NCBI RefSeq assembly: GCF_009017415.1
Contig: NC_092410.1
Coordinates: 1,550,001 to 1,614,000 of the forward strand
Source of the DNA: Aspergillus flavus
Lineage: Eukaryota; Ascomycota; Eurotiomycetes; Eurotiales; Aspergillaceae
Direction of reading: 5' to 3'
DNA: 64,000 nucleotides
The position numbers were made by a program, and so were the translations under genes. The notes under the pieces are model-generated. The model was not told the origin of the DNA. It ran no database searches and saw only the letters and a list, made by a program, of their open reading frames with translations. The stretch's first letter is position 1. Each line of letters starts with the position of its first letter. Below, piece by piece: positions 25,179 to 36,515 of this stretch.

Positions 25179-25974
25179 ATAAGAAAATGCTCTAATGTTC
25201 ATATATTTTTAGTGTCTTGTTTTCTATAAGGAATCATTCATATTAAATATTTTCCATCTGACCCTGGCTGTTTGTATTTCGGAAAGGATTGGTCCTCATG
25301 TTACAGATTGAATATAAATATATATATATACTTACGCCCACGATTACGGCATGGCGGTCACAAAAGTTTGATTCCCTTCGAAATTCAAGGTTATTTTGCA
25401 TCAGCACTAGAGTATTTAGTAGTGAATATATCCCGAGTAGCTCAGGAAAAAGTTATAGATAATGACTTCTCATGGCTGTAAGACTAAAATATATAATGGC
25501 AAACGAGCTGGACATAGATCCAGATGCAAGTGATGAGGAGAGTGGAGCGTTGATCTTGCAGTCAATAGCAGCAAACGCCGAATACGCCAGGCAGACCATT
25601 AAACCAACTTATGTATGGAAATGACACTGTTGCCGTGGGCTGAGATATCGCCATCCAGTCGTAGCCGAAACCCACACCAAGGCAGCAGTCGGGGAAATGG
25701 ATACAAAGAGAGGAAAGGAAGAAACAAGAACATCCAGCAAAATTAGCAATGGCTACTATCACACATAACATGAAGCACTGGTTCCACCTGGCTCTATGAG
25801 TTTTGGGAAGTTCATATTGTACAGTCGGATGATATCAAAACAATGGAGAAGAGAAATATTGGGGAGGTAATTCATCAAAAATCGCCGATAATCAAGACAT
25901 GGTTGGTCGGTTATAATATGATCGTCGAATGAGCAAGAATGGATAGGCAGAAGGGAAGAGTCTGTCGGGGCCGT
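25179..25974. other. Convergent 3' flanks of SGT2 and TIM44, no gene seen
   Basis: AT-rich sequence with a short TATATA run near 25320. It contains the two 3' UTRs; no other feature is supported. Confidence 0.5.
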
Positions 25975-27562
25975 TTAGATGTAGTCACGAGCAGCCTTCT
26001 GCAACTCGATCAACCTCCAACCCCGGGTCTCCGGGTTGTTAACATCTTCAGGAATCCTCGTGAGACCGATGGCATAAGTGACCAGCTGGACCTTATCCTC
26101 CATACCAGCGGCAAGCTCGCCGGTCTTCACGTTCTTGTACACATGTACTTCCTGTGAACGGCAGGTCACCACGAACACGGGAATATCGCCAGGGTCCAAC
26201 ATACGGGCGTTCATGACTTCAACGCCACGGACATCGAGGATACGACCATCGGATTTTAGGCCGGCAGTTGTGTACTGTTTGGCGAGGGCAGCGTAGACGC
26301 TGAACTGAGCATCGGACAGCCAAAGCTTGAGTGTCTCAACATCTCCCTTGACGTACGCGTCCAAAACCTCAGGAAGGATATATTCACGCATTTCCCGCAA
26401 GAATTCCTCCATCTGAAAGTTGGGATCCATTTCACGGAACTTCTTAATGACTTGGGCAGTTTCATTTTCGGCAAAGAATCCAGCCACGCGGTCGGAAATG
26501 CTGCGGGCAGTGCTGATCAATGGATTCTCAGACTCGTTATATGTTTCCTTGAAAGCGAAGAGTTTCTGCATCATAGGGTTGGAGTCCTTGAAGTCGCGCC
26601 ATGACTCCTTCCAGGCAGAGTCCTTATGAAGTGTGATGTTGGTGCCGGCGCTGGGAGGGATTGCAAGATTAGCAACGGAACGACCAGTACCATCCTGGTA
26701 GAGCGACTTACTTTGGATCTTCAACCATGGGCTCAATCCGCTTACCAGCCTTCAATTCCAATTCTTCACGCTTCTTCCTCAGTCTGCGGCGCTCCTCCTT
26801 ATCAATATAACCACCATAGCGGGAGCTACTGCCATCGTCGATGGCATCCTTAACGTTCTTGTAAGCCTCGGTCTCTCTCACAGGCCGCGTCACCTTCTCG
26901 ATTCCAGAACCGGTCGCGTTAACACCCTTTCGGAGACCCTTAACGACGGGAGTATTCCATGTCCAGGAAGCTCCTTTGCCGAGGGCTTGACCGGTGGTCT
27001 TCAAAGCAGCTCCGGTTTTGGTCGCAGCCGCTCCTTGGGCGGCTTCATAGGCGGCACGAGCCTTCTTGATATTCTCATTCTCTGTGAACTGATGTGCTGA
27101 AGATGCAAGAGCCTTGGTGGACTCGTTCCACTCCTTGGAGGCCTTGAACTCTGACTGCAGAGTCTCTCTGAAGACCTGCCAGGGAGTCTTGTCTCCGTGA
27201 GGAGGGGGAGGAGGCGCATTCTTCTTTTCCTCATCAGACTTGCCTTCATCCTTTTCCTCCTTAGATTCCTCCTTAGATTCCTCGGATTGTTTCTCCTTCT
27301 TCTGTTCTTGTTGTTGCCAGCGAGAACTGCTGACATGGAAGGATCGCGTGAGTGGAAGAGCAGCGTACGGGGAAAGTATTTGGGAGACAGGACGGTTGGC
27401 GCGTTCGGTATTAAAGGAAAGGGAGAGTCTGGCTGTAGGCGAAGTCGAGTAAGAGTAAGCCTGGATAGATGACCGCTGAGAAGCAGCTGTTCTCAAACTC
27501 GGTACTTGAGACCGCAAGGTGGCCGCCCGCGCGGTGGCCGACAATCTAGTAGCCGAAATCAT
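25975..27562 (-). CDS. tim44: TIM44, import-motor tether of the mitochondrial inner membrane
   Basis: Exons 27562-26712 and 26650-25975, joined across a 61-bp intron, give 508 residues. The first 80 or so residues are rich in Arg, Ser and Ala and lack acidic residues, as in a matrix presequence. A charged Lys/Glu coiled region and PPPPPPHGDKTPWQVFRE follow. The C-terminal half is the Tim44 domain (FAENETAQVIKKFREMDPNF, LPEVLDAYVKGD, VTCRSQEVHVYKN). Tim44 anchors mtHsp70 to the TIM23 channel on the matrix side. It is divergent from the mitochondrial uS11 gene, so two mitochondrial genes share one 435-bp promoter region. Confidence 0.96.
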
Positions 27563-27997
27563 GCTATTTATGATATGAATAGATGCCTGAAGGATGAAAA
27601 AGAGGACTCAAAAAGAGTATGAGGTCAGCAACGCCCCGAGGGTGAAGGGGAATTGAAGGAGTCGGGTGTGGAGGCGAGGAAGAAGCGATTTCGGCCGCGG
27701 AGTCAATGGAGAGGGAGAAAGAAAAAGTTGAGATGCAAATGCCAAGACTCGAAAATTCGGGCCCTTTTCCGCCGCCTTCTGTCCCGAACCACCGTTGCGC
27801 CATTCACGATCCTAACTGCCCGAGGTACTTTGCGACCAGATCGACCTATTCACTTAGGATTGCCCAATTGTCTTCGTTTGCGTGACACACCCGTGTTATT
27901 GCCCTCCTGCTTTCCTTGCGTTGGTCGGTCTCTCCGCCACGCTCTTCCGACTACCTTCGCCGCATATCCCCAACATTTCTGCCTTCCCTAGCAAAAG
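27563..27997. promoter_or_regulatory. Divergent promoter of two mitochondrial-protein genes
   Basis: 435 bp between the TIM44 and mitochondrial uS11 start codons. A CCAAT box lies at 27864-27868; the CCAAT-binding complex often controls respiratory and mitochondrial genes in Aspergillus (established knowledge). Binding here is inference. Confidence 0.45.
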
Positions 27998-28705
27998 ATG
28001 AACACCACGTTTGCGAGTTCCTTGTTGAAGGCATTACCTTCAGTTGGTCGGCAATGCCAACTTCGTACCTCTTCGATTCGGCTCATCAGACCGTTCTCCT
28101 CAACCCATGGAACATCCGCGTCAGATGCTAAAGACAAGACCCGGCAAATTGAGAGACAGATTCTGAATGCGAAGCCCGAGGCAGCCGCCGATGAGAACTC
28201 CGCACTCTCGGCGATCACCAAGATGATGCAAGGAGAGAGGACTCGCACAAATCAGAATGTGAGCCGTGATTACTCTCGAATGGCAGAGAGCCTGGAAGCC
28301 GAAATGATTAAGCAACCCTACGCCGACCGTGCTCCTCCGCATCACCTACATGTCTTCTCACATAAGCACAACACCATTTTGACCTTGACACGACCTAATG
28401 GCAACCCGCTGTTATCCATGAGCTGCGGCCATCTCGGTTTCCGCAAAGGGCACCGTTCGGGATACGACCCGGCATACCAATTGACGTCCCATGTGTTCGG
28501 TCAGATGCAGGAACGGGGCTATCTTCTTGACATCAATCGTTTGGAGATCGTATTTCGCGGGTTTGGACTGGGCCGTGAGGCTTTCACCAAGGTTCTGCTG
28601 GGTAACGAGGGTAAGAACGTTCGTGGGCTAGTCAGCCGCGTAACGGACTCGACTCGTATAAAGTTTGGTGGTACCAGGAGCAGGAAGGTACGGAGACTGG
28701 GTTAG
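27998..28705 (+). CDS. Mitochondrial small-subunit ribosomal protein uS11m (MRPS18 type)
   Basis: An intronless frame of 235 residues. The N-terminal 45 residues are Arg/Ser-rich and free of acidic residues, consistent with a mitochondrial presequence. The uS11 core is clear: HVFSHKHNTILTLTRPNGN, the GHLGFRKGHRSGYDPAYQL stretch, and the C-terminal GLGREAFTKVLLGNEGKNVR with the basic end TRSRKVRRLG. uS11 sits on the platform of the small mitoribosomal subunit near the 3' end of the rRNA. The start ATG is preceded by a good fungal context (GCAAAAGATG). Confidence 0.95.
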   Translation: MNTTFASSLLKALPSVGRQCQLRTSSIRLIRPFSSTHGTSASDAKDKTRQIERQILNAKPEAAADENSALSAITKMMQGERTRTNQNVSRDYSRMAESLEAEMIKQPYADRAPPHHLHVFSHKHNTILTLTRPNGNPLLSMSCGHLGFRKGHRSGYDPAYQLTSHVFGQMQERGYLLDINRLEIVFRGFGLGREAFTKVLLGNEGKNVRGLVSRVTDSTRIKFGGTRSRKVRRLG

Positions 28706-29456
28706 ATCCTTTCATATCTTGGGTTTCAGGTCGATCTTCTCTGGTCGTACATCCGTCTGAGAATGCTGTGGTTGGAGGTTCAATGCCGCGAGACCATTCT
28801 CGACTTATCAATATCCTGAGTGGCGGTGGAAAAATTACCTGCCATGCGGCACGTCCACATCTTTGATACATGACTCACAGCCCAGCATTGTATATGGATT
28901 TGTTGGAGGGAAAGGCAAGAGAAGCTCTCTTGAAACGGTTTGTTCTGTCACTTATATCTGTATATTAGCCAATTTGGTACCGGGAATACACGGGATATTT
29001 TTAAATTATGCGAGATTGTCATAATATTTTCATCAGAGCATGATAATCAACAAGTCTACTTGATATCGTTCTATGCCATGTCGTCAAATTGTTGTCTAGA
29101 TTCCAGTCCGTCAACAAGTTAGTTTGCCTAATGCGGTATAGCGCGAGGAGCTCTTGCGGCCTCCGCGAAAGCTGTTGTAATTGAAACGCTGCTCCTCCTT
29201 GTTCTGGACCATTGATTCTCCCGGGATTTACATAATTTGCGTCATCTTTCGTTTATCATCGCTTGTGTTTTCAGCTTCGACTGCGCCATTTCCCCAGTAC
29301 GTTGAGTTTCTGTCTATATCTCCCCCGCAAGCACATGCGCCGGAGCTGCTCCTCCCCTGTGGCGATCGAGCAGCGCAAATCCCCTCTTGAATTGGAACAC
29401 AACGACTTGATGAAGTCCGGAGCTCTCTCACTGGGACGTCGTCCAACACCGTTTGG
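28706..29456. other. Intergenic, upstream of the VPS9-ankyrin-PX gene
   Basis: 750 bp between the uS11m stop and the next start. An open frame at 29263-29469 overlaps the next gene's first exon in another frame and shows no recognisable protein. Probably 3' UTR, promoter and 5' leader. Confidence 0.45.
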
Positions 29457-32400
29457 ATGCACCCTCTAAATCCTTTCCTGCGTGCCTTCTTCCGAAGCAC
29501 TGTTCCGGGGCAGTGTATACCAACAGAGAACCATGTACGTCCAGCGGAACTATGCGGGGCTATACTTCAGTGACTGGCTCTAACATCATCCTTTAGGTGC
29601 TCCTAGTTCCTGTGACCGAATCTCTAATCGGCTCCCGCGATCGCGAGTCGTCTCTCTTCTATTCCGATCTCGTCGTCTCCGAAGAATTCCTAGGCAGCCA
29701 TGCCCTCCGGATACCCGTCACAAATGGAACCGTCGGAACAAAGGATGACACGAATGTCCGCGACAGTCGGGGGAAGGCAAAGCAGGTGACCACCGTTAAT
29801 GGCCGTACTGTAATCATAAAAGAGAATTCTGTTTACAGCAATAAAGGTGGGAAGGAGACTGTTCCTTGATTCTTCGTGTGTGCTAAACCGCATTTCTAGG
29901 GTTCAAGTCCTTGACCCAAGCCCAGCTGCTGTCTGATGCCCTCTATTACACACCAAACAATGGATCCCAACCATGGCTTATCTACTACATCTCCCGACCA
30001 TTAATCGGCTCGTTCGAACCCGGCAAGATCATTTCTGCTGCGGTGCCAGGGACACTGCCAAAGAGGAGTATTTCGGCCAGCAGTGCCAAGTCTGGGGAGT
30101 CGGTCTCCTCGCCCGCAAAGAAGGAAATTAAGACCTTTGCGGAACTACTGTCTCATTTTCCAATGATCGCGAGGCAGATGCAACCTGGGTTAGAGAGATT
30201 ATTCCGGGAATTCGGGAAAGAATTAGGCAAACCGTTGCCCCCCCCTCCATCACGTTCACCTGTATTGTCCGAAGACTTTGACTGGAAACGTGACCGCGAT
30301 GAACCAGCTATCGATGAGACCGCTTCCGTACGCAGTTCATCCTCACGTTTCAAGGATGGGCTTCCATTCAACTCAGAAGAGTACTTTGAAGATGATGAGG
30401 ACCTCATGCGTCGCAGCCTGGAGACAGCGGTTACCGCAGCCATTGACCTCTTTCGATTAGTGGACAAACAGCAACTGTCTTTTCTCGGTGCCACGACTGA
30501 CCTGACTGGGCCTCTTGTTGAGAGATTGATCGAACGCTACGTCGCTGAGCAGGTGCACGAGTCTCTTCTTTTCCCCCGCCTTTGTAGTTTTCGCCAGCCC
30601 GAAGATACGGAGTTAGATACCAGGATCCGCCAGATGGAGAGCATAGACGTTTCGCAGGTGGGCATAGTCGTTGAAGGTGGCCGAGAAGGCAAGCGAGAGT
30701 TACTGCAGCGTCTTGGTAGAGCAGTGGAGGAGTTCCGCAAAATGCTGGATGCAAAGTGTCCCCATGATATGCTGAACATCTTGCTGGAAACGGTAAAGAT
30801 TCTGTCGTATCCTGGCAATTATGATAAAGCCGACCCACAAGCATCTGAGAAGCAAAATGCATCTGTAACAGTGAACGCGGATGTTCTGGTCTCATTGTTG
30901 CTTGTCGTGGTCATTAGATCTCAAACCAAGCATTTACAAGCACGACTGTTGTATATGCAGCACTTCATATATGTTGACGATGTCGACAGTGGAGAAATGG
31001 GCTACGCTTTGAGTACTTTTGAAGCAGTCCTTACGTACCTTGTGACTGATTCGGCAGGCCTTCGAAGGTCGAGCATCCGGAACAAGCGCTTATGGAATGC
31101 AACCAAGAGTGGACGCATTGCTGATATGAGGGCTATCCTGGAACCAGACGGTAGTCAAGAATCGATAGATGATATCCCTTATGAACCTGAAGGGAGCCGA
31201 GTTCTATTCAGAACCGACGAGGACAATGAACATCATCGACCCCCGTTGACCCTGCCCATCCTTGGTGGGCGCAATGAAAGCAATGGTGAGATAGCAGTTC
31301 ATGATACCCCAGCGGACACACCACCTTTAGCGCACGTATTCCCTTTTCAGGCATGGGCAAGCAGTTCTCCACCGGAAGAAATCCGGCGCCCTGTCAAGAA
31401 GGTTTCTATGGATGTCCGCAGCCTATCCGAGTCTTCGGCCATCTCATTCGCTTCTCGTACGACTACGATGGGGTCCATGACGAGTACAATCGAAGGAGAC
31501 AGTTCAATTGAGACGTTAACCAAAACCCAGGACCCCGCAGGTCATTCCATTCCCATGATGGCAGTCGAAAATCGCCAACCAGAAGCCCTGAAATACCTGC
31601 TTACTTTGGAGGAGTACTATCCCTTAGAAGACATTCTTGATGATACGAATACGGATGGGACAACGTTGCTAAATGCAGCTGTCCAGCTCGCGCACACCGA
31701 GATGGTAGACATCATACTTGACTACCTTTTCAACACGGCGGACGAGCAAACGATCGTCTCCTACTTGAGGAAGTCAGATATTCATGGACGCACTGTTGCT
31801 CATTATCTCTTCAGCACCCCCTCAGTGATGCATAGGCTGGAAACACTGCTTCCCTGGCGTCAACGTGATAAGCATGGGCAGACGCCGCTGTTTGCTCTAT
31901 GTAGATCCTACGACCACCCTGACTACAGCTCGATGGTTAAGGAGGCGTTGACGGCTGCTCAAAAATCTCAAGGTGACGGCAGGCCATTGCGTTTGGACGA
32001 TCATATTGATGCGAAAGGGAATACCTTGCTTCATATCGTTAGTGACCCTGATATTACCATCAAGATTCTGCAAGAATGTGATTGTGATCCAAATGCGACG
32101 AATGACAAGAGGTTCACGCCCTTGATGATGGCCAGTAAATATGGCCGCATCGACCAAGTTCGGATTCTGTTCATGGACCCTAGGGTGGATGTGCATCTAA
32201 AAGAGGCCCGCGGATTCACAGCTGTTGAACTGGCGAAGGATGATGAAGTGCGAAATCGCATCGATGATCTCATTCTCATCTCCAATCCGCCTTCAGCAAC
32301 GGACGACCCTTCCGGTCGGGTCACCACTGTAGTCCGTTCGTTCTTCGTGGAAGATGCAACCGTACGCTTTGTTCTCAAGTCGGGGGCCCCCAATCCTCCG

Positions 32401-33492
32401 CCGAACTCTGCAGAATCTACCCTGGCGCCTACCACAACCTACACCGTGACAACATGTAAGCGCACATTCACAGACTTCGAGAATCTCGCAAAATGGCTTT
32501 CCATTGAGCACCCTGCCTCATACATGCCCTTGCTCTCCGACTTCCGCTCTCCCTTCCAGATTCACTCGAAGCCATCTCGCTCGGTTCTTCACGACATGCA
32601 GGCAAAGTTAGATAGGTTTCTCAAGATTTTGCTCTCTCACCCAACCTTTTCAACCCACGAAATGCTCTGGGAGTTTTTCCTCGTCCCAGAACTCCAGCCG
32701 GAGATGATGGCAGATCGGTCTCGTCGCAAGGCGCAAGTTCTTTACGAGTCAATCGCAGACGACTACGAGCCCGTCACTCAGGAGGGTATGCGCGAGACGG
32801 AGCAATTCGTGACACATGCACAAGAAATGGTTCGCGCCGTCCATGCAAATACACGCAGCCTGATCCGTCGTGGTTACGCTCTACATAACTCTGCCTCCGA
32901 CATAGCTGATGCATTGGGTCTATGTTCCTCCGCTATCTCAACACTCAAGGAGCCTACCAACGCTCTTCCCCAGAACCATGTCGATGCATTTTGCCGCTAC
33001 GCCTCTCACCTCTCAACCTCCTCATCCGACTCCTCTCCCCTCCTCCAGTTCCTCAACACCGTCACCTCCATCGACAACACCACATCCGCCATTCTAGAGT
33101 CCCTCTCCCGCCCCCTCAACGTAATATCCACCCTCACATCCACCTCACGCTCCCTCTCCCGCTCCCGTTCCTCCCTGGTCTCCTCCTCCCTCCCTAGAAA
33201 ATTCAACCTCAACTTCCCGGGCCTCGAAGAATCCCGGCAGAAATCTGTCCGCGACCTAGAGAACAAGATCCAGGAATCCGAAACCCAGATCGCCCGTCTC
33301 TCCCGCGAGATCACCTGGAACAAAGATGTGGTCGTCAGTGAACTAGCTGGCTGGACAACCTGGAGAGAGAAAGTCGGTCGAGACGCGATACGCGCTTTCG
33401 CCAAGGCTACTCTTGTCCGTGAGAAGGAGCGAGGGAAGAGACTTGAGCGGTGTCTGAGGAGTGTGCGTCAGTCGGATGATCGTGCAGCATAA
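29457..33492 (+). CDS. VPS9-domain Rab5/Vps21 GEF with ankyrin and PX domains (VRL1/VARP-like)
   Basis: Exons 29457-29534, 29597-29846 and 29900-33492 (introns 62 and 53 bp) give 1306 residues. After an N-terminal region (MHPLNPFLRAFFRSTVPG), the VPS9 core is near residues 400-480 (NADVLVSLLLVVVIRSQTKH, LLYMQHFIYVDDVDSGEMGY). Ankyrin repeats occupy roughly 660-900 (DGTTLLNAAVQLAHTEMVDI, DKRFTPLMMASKYGRIDQ). A PX domain lies near 920-1040, and the C-terminus (about 1065-1306) is helical with a Ser-rich break, as in a BAR-like region. This is the layout of yeast Vrl1, a Vps21 GEF that forms an endosomal SNX-BAR-type coat, and partly of human VARP/ANKRD27. The likely site is endosomes. The symbol is withheld because orthology was judged by architecture only. 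Confidence 0.88.
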
Positions 33493-33810
33493 TTAATAGA
33501 CTTGTCTTTTTTGTCCTTTCTTGCCTTGTTGTAGAATTAGGGGTATGTTTTATCATGGTGCGTCCTTTGCGAGGTGTTGTCTTTCCGTTCTTCTTTTTTT
33601 TTCTTGTACTGTGGATGGGTGTTTTTATAATGATGAGATGAGAAACTGTATAAGATAGCTTCTATGACAAACCTTTAGAATGACCAACTCAATCAGGGCG
33701 GCTGCAGCCAGGCTGAGCTAAGCCTCTGGCCAGGCGGAGTTGGCACCTGTTGCGTCTGTTCTTGGATCTCGTATGCCACAACATCGACTACAAGTATGGT
33801 GGAGAAATGA
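33493..33810. other. Intergenic, no gene seen
   Basis: 318 bp holding the 3' flank of the VPS9 gene, with T-rich stretches near 33590, and the presumed upstream region of the HET-like gene. Confidence 0.4.
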
Positions 33811-35119
33811 ATGGTTCTCAAGACAAAGATAATGAAGACTTCCATGTCGCTTCAAAGGTCGAAGTGAGAATAGCTAGCTAACTTCCACCTCTACGCACAC
33901 CGCTGACGCCTAGAAATGTTAAGTGGTTGTACCCAACTAGCGACCCCAATAAATCTACTGAATCCTCAGGACACACGGCTTCGAGAATTATATCAGAAGC
34001 CCTCACGCTCCACGAAAACGACCTTGCTAACCAAACCCCTTCTGAATTCAGAGCACTGGTCGTCGACGAGATTGATGAGGAGTCCCTCGTACATGGTGAG
34101 CAGCTGGGAAGAGCAACGAAACCAGTGCCAGTGTGACTAGTGAAGAATACCACCGAGAATATGGCGCAAATGGCCATCCTGTCCTGGCGCTGGGACGGCG
34201 ATCTTCACAGTTCTCGAAATATCGCCAGCGCAGTACACCTTGCCAAGGCTATGTCTATCAAGTACCTATTCGTTGATCAGATCTCTGTTGACCAAACCCT
34301 GGACGGTGACGCCCTAATCGAAAGGGTTTCGGCATTTTCGACAATGTACAAGACAATCACCGTGATAGTTGCATACGACAAGGCCGATGAGGATTCCGAA
34401 AAGACCGTTTACCGCCCGTGGATCTTCAGTGAGATGCGACTCTACCGATACAACCCCGGCCAAATCATTTATGTCAGCCATTCTAATCAGGGCTCAAAGC
34501 GCAACTACAATATCTTCACGGTAATACCCCCTATTCTCGGAGATCTGTGGTCTTATGATTTTGGTAAACACCTCGGCTTGAATTGGGCAGCGACCATCCT
34601 TGAGACTATTACCCGTGTTCTTTGCGAAGACATTGAAATGATGTCGATTTGTGATTTCATGTTTATCATGCCACCATACGCTCGCGTGTTGTCGACGGCT
34701 TATGAGACTATGAGCCGAAACGACTACCTCTTGACCGCTGTCCTCCTTTGTAGGAGCCATGAACGGCCCAGTGTCCGGCTGTGCTTGGACATTAATGAAA
34801 TGGACTATAAACGTTACAGATTCAGTAAGACTCGGGGCCTGTCAGTACGAGAAACTCTGCATACTACGACATCCTCATAGACGGAATTAAGGTCGCATAG
34901 TGGGAGCGCCGGCATAAATGTTACATGAACCATGTCCCGCATAGGTTCACAGTAGTGCTGCACGCAGAAGGGGTCATTCTCAAAGCGCTTGGGCTTACTG
35001 ATCCCGAGTTTCTGAAAGAATATGCCCTAGAAAAGGAGGCACGACGGTCCTGTCTTATGCTGCCCGAGGAGGAGACAGTACCACTACCCACTGTCAGAAT
35101 TGCTTCTGTGACACTCTAG
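33811..35119 (+). CDS. HET-like (heterokaryon-incompatibility-like) protein, model uncertain
   Basis: The central frame (34141 onward) reads AILSWRWDGDLHSSRNIA, YLFVDQISVDQ and RPWIFSEMRLYR. This follows the HET-domain pattern of a Y/W-x-W-G-like start, a YxWIDxxCIDQ-like block and an RxWxxxE block, though it is divergent. Four exons fit in phase: 33811-33863, 33914-34095, 34141-34844 and 34901-35119, giving 385 residues with introns of 50, 45 and 56 bp. Without the second and third introns the gene would contain a TGA at 34134-34136, a frame change near 34858 and a TAG at 34898-34900, so a decayed gene is a real alternative. HET proteins trigger cell death on non-self recognition; that role is only inferred here. 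Confidence 0.5.
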
Positions 35120-35524
35120 TTTAGTGAACACGATGGAATTATAGGAGCTACATTCAGATATCTTCCTGATTAGCCATTATACCTGGCGTAAAGCTCAAGC
35201 TCTGCAAGATGTACTAGGTCGTTTGATCCCGTATAATTGAGTAGTTGATATCATATAAGTAGATATAGCCTTACGAGAAACCATATAAAAATTACTACGG
35301 AGAGATAATTCTCTGAACCACTATAAATAGAGACAAACTACAATATTACCATTTCCTATGAAGGACAGTTTAATCAGCCCTCCTACTTGGAAATAAATAC
35401 CACATAACCTTGGCATAGATCCCAATAGCCATTACAACGCGACAGCATTCAAATTGACTATATGCATGTATCAATCACGGAGAGTATCTTGCAGTAGTCA
35501 TTCAGTGCAACTGATTTTTCCCCC
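35120..35524. other. Intergenic, AT-rich
   Basis: AT-rich spacer between the HET-like gene and the 5S rRNA gene; no feature seen. Confidence 0.4.
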
Positions 35525-35554
35525 AAAAAAAAGAAAAAAAAAAAAAAAGAAAAA
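35525..35554 (-). terminator. T-tract, RNA polymerase III terminator of the 5S gene
   Basis: On the minus strand the sequence directly after the 5S rRNA is about 30 nt of almost pure T with two C interruptions, far above the T4-T6 that Pol III needs to stop. Confidence 0.8.
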
Positions 35555-35673
35555 ACATACAACAGGAGGGATTCGCTGGTGGTCACCCACCCAACTACTA
35601 ACCTCCCGGCGTGTGGCTTAAGTACGGCTGAGCGGACGGGAAGCCCTGTTCTCCACACCCTATGGTCGTATGT
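35555..35673 (-). rRNA. 5S ribosomal RNA
   Basis: The minus strand starts ACATACGACCATAGGGTGTGG, whose first bases pair with the 3' end (TTGTATGT) to form helix I. The stretch CCCGTCCGCTC and the loop AGTAGTTGGGTGGGTGACC are near-universal fungal 5S segments, and helix III-type pairing of GGTGTGG with CCACACGCC is intact. The length of about 119 nt is normal. Fungal 5S genes are often dispersed singly, outside the rDNA, as here. A TATA-like element lies about 23-32 bp upstream and a long T-tract follows, so it looks functional and not a pseudogene. The exact 3' end may differ by one or two T. Confidence 0.95.
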
Positions 35674-35695
35674 ACCAGTTCTTTATCTGTAGAGG

Positions 35696-35705
35696 GCTAT
35701 ATAGG
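35696..35705 (-). promoter_or_regulatory. TATA-like element upstream of the 5S rRNA gene
   Basis: GCTATATAGG (plus-strand text) sits about 23-32 bp before the 5S start on the minus strand, the spacing of upstream TATA elements that assist some fungal 5S genes. Confidence 0.5.
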
Positions 35706-36515
35706 GAGAGAATTGGATAAAGTTACACTCCAGCTTTCTGCTTCGAGTCACGAGTGTGAGCATCAGATCTAGATTAAGTGAACGAGGCTCACTTGCTTAT
35801 CAAGAGATGTAACTAGATGGTGAGTGGAAGCAGAAGTGTGTCTTGGTTTATGAATGCGGATGTTGATATATTTTGAGATTGGAATGACGGAAGGTAAGGC
35901 GTTCTTCTTAGGGAAGATGAGAATCTTTGGATCAATACCAATTTGAATACTGATATACGTGTAGAACGATTGGTCCTCGCACTTGTGTACTCGACGGGAT
36001 AAAGTCAGGAAGAGTATTATTTTGGTTATTTGGTTACTGTTTGCTTTGTGCCGCTTTGCGTGCCATCATAGGACAGCAGCTGGAATTGTGATAGTGAGGC
36101 AGGTCTAGAATAGAAATGCTTACGTAGAGATTCGCAGGACGGTATGTCTCGGCGTAGAGGTTATCTATAGCGGTAGGGAATATCTATTCAACTACAAACA
36201 ACAAGAATAACCCTGCAGGAATGAAAGCCCCGTTATGGAAAGAATCTATTGGTTCTAGAGGCCCAACGAATCTGGAAAGTGAAAAAAAAAGCAACAAACG
36301 AAACTATCCACAAGGCGACATATACCAGCCAACGATCCACGGATAACCATATAACCAAAGGACTGAAAGGTATACAATAAGGGATGGGCTTGATGTACCA
36401 TCCTCGTGGCCAGCTTTTATCAATAAAGGGTGCTGAAGGTCGTCTTCCGTTCCATAACCCAACGCGGGGTGCAATTATGTAGTATCACTCTGACCCAGAA
36501 GAAGCAGTCCATCTC
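35706..36515. other. Intergenic, no gene seen
   Basis: AT-rich 0.8-kb spacer between the 5S gene and the stop codon of the single-pass membrane protein; no supported feature. Confidence 0.4.
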
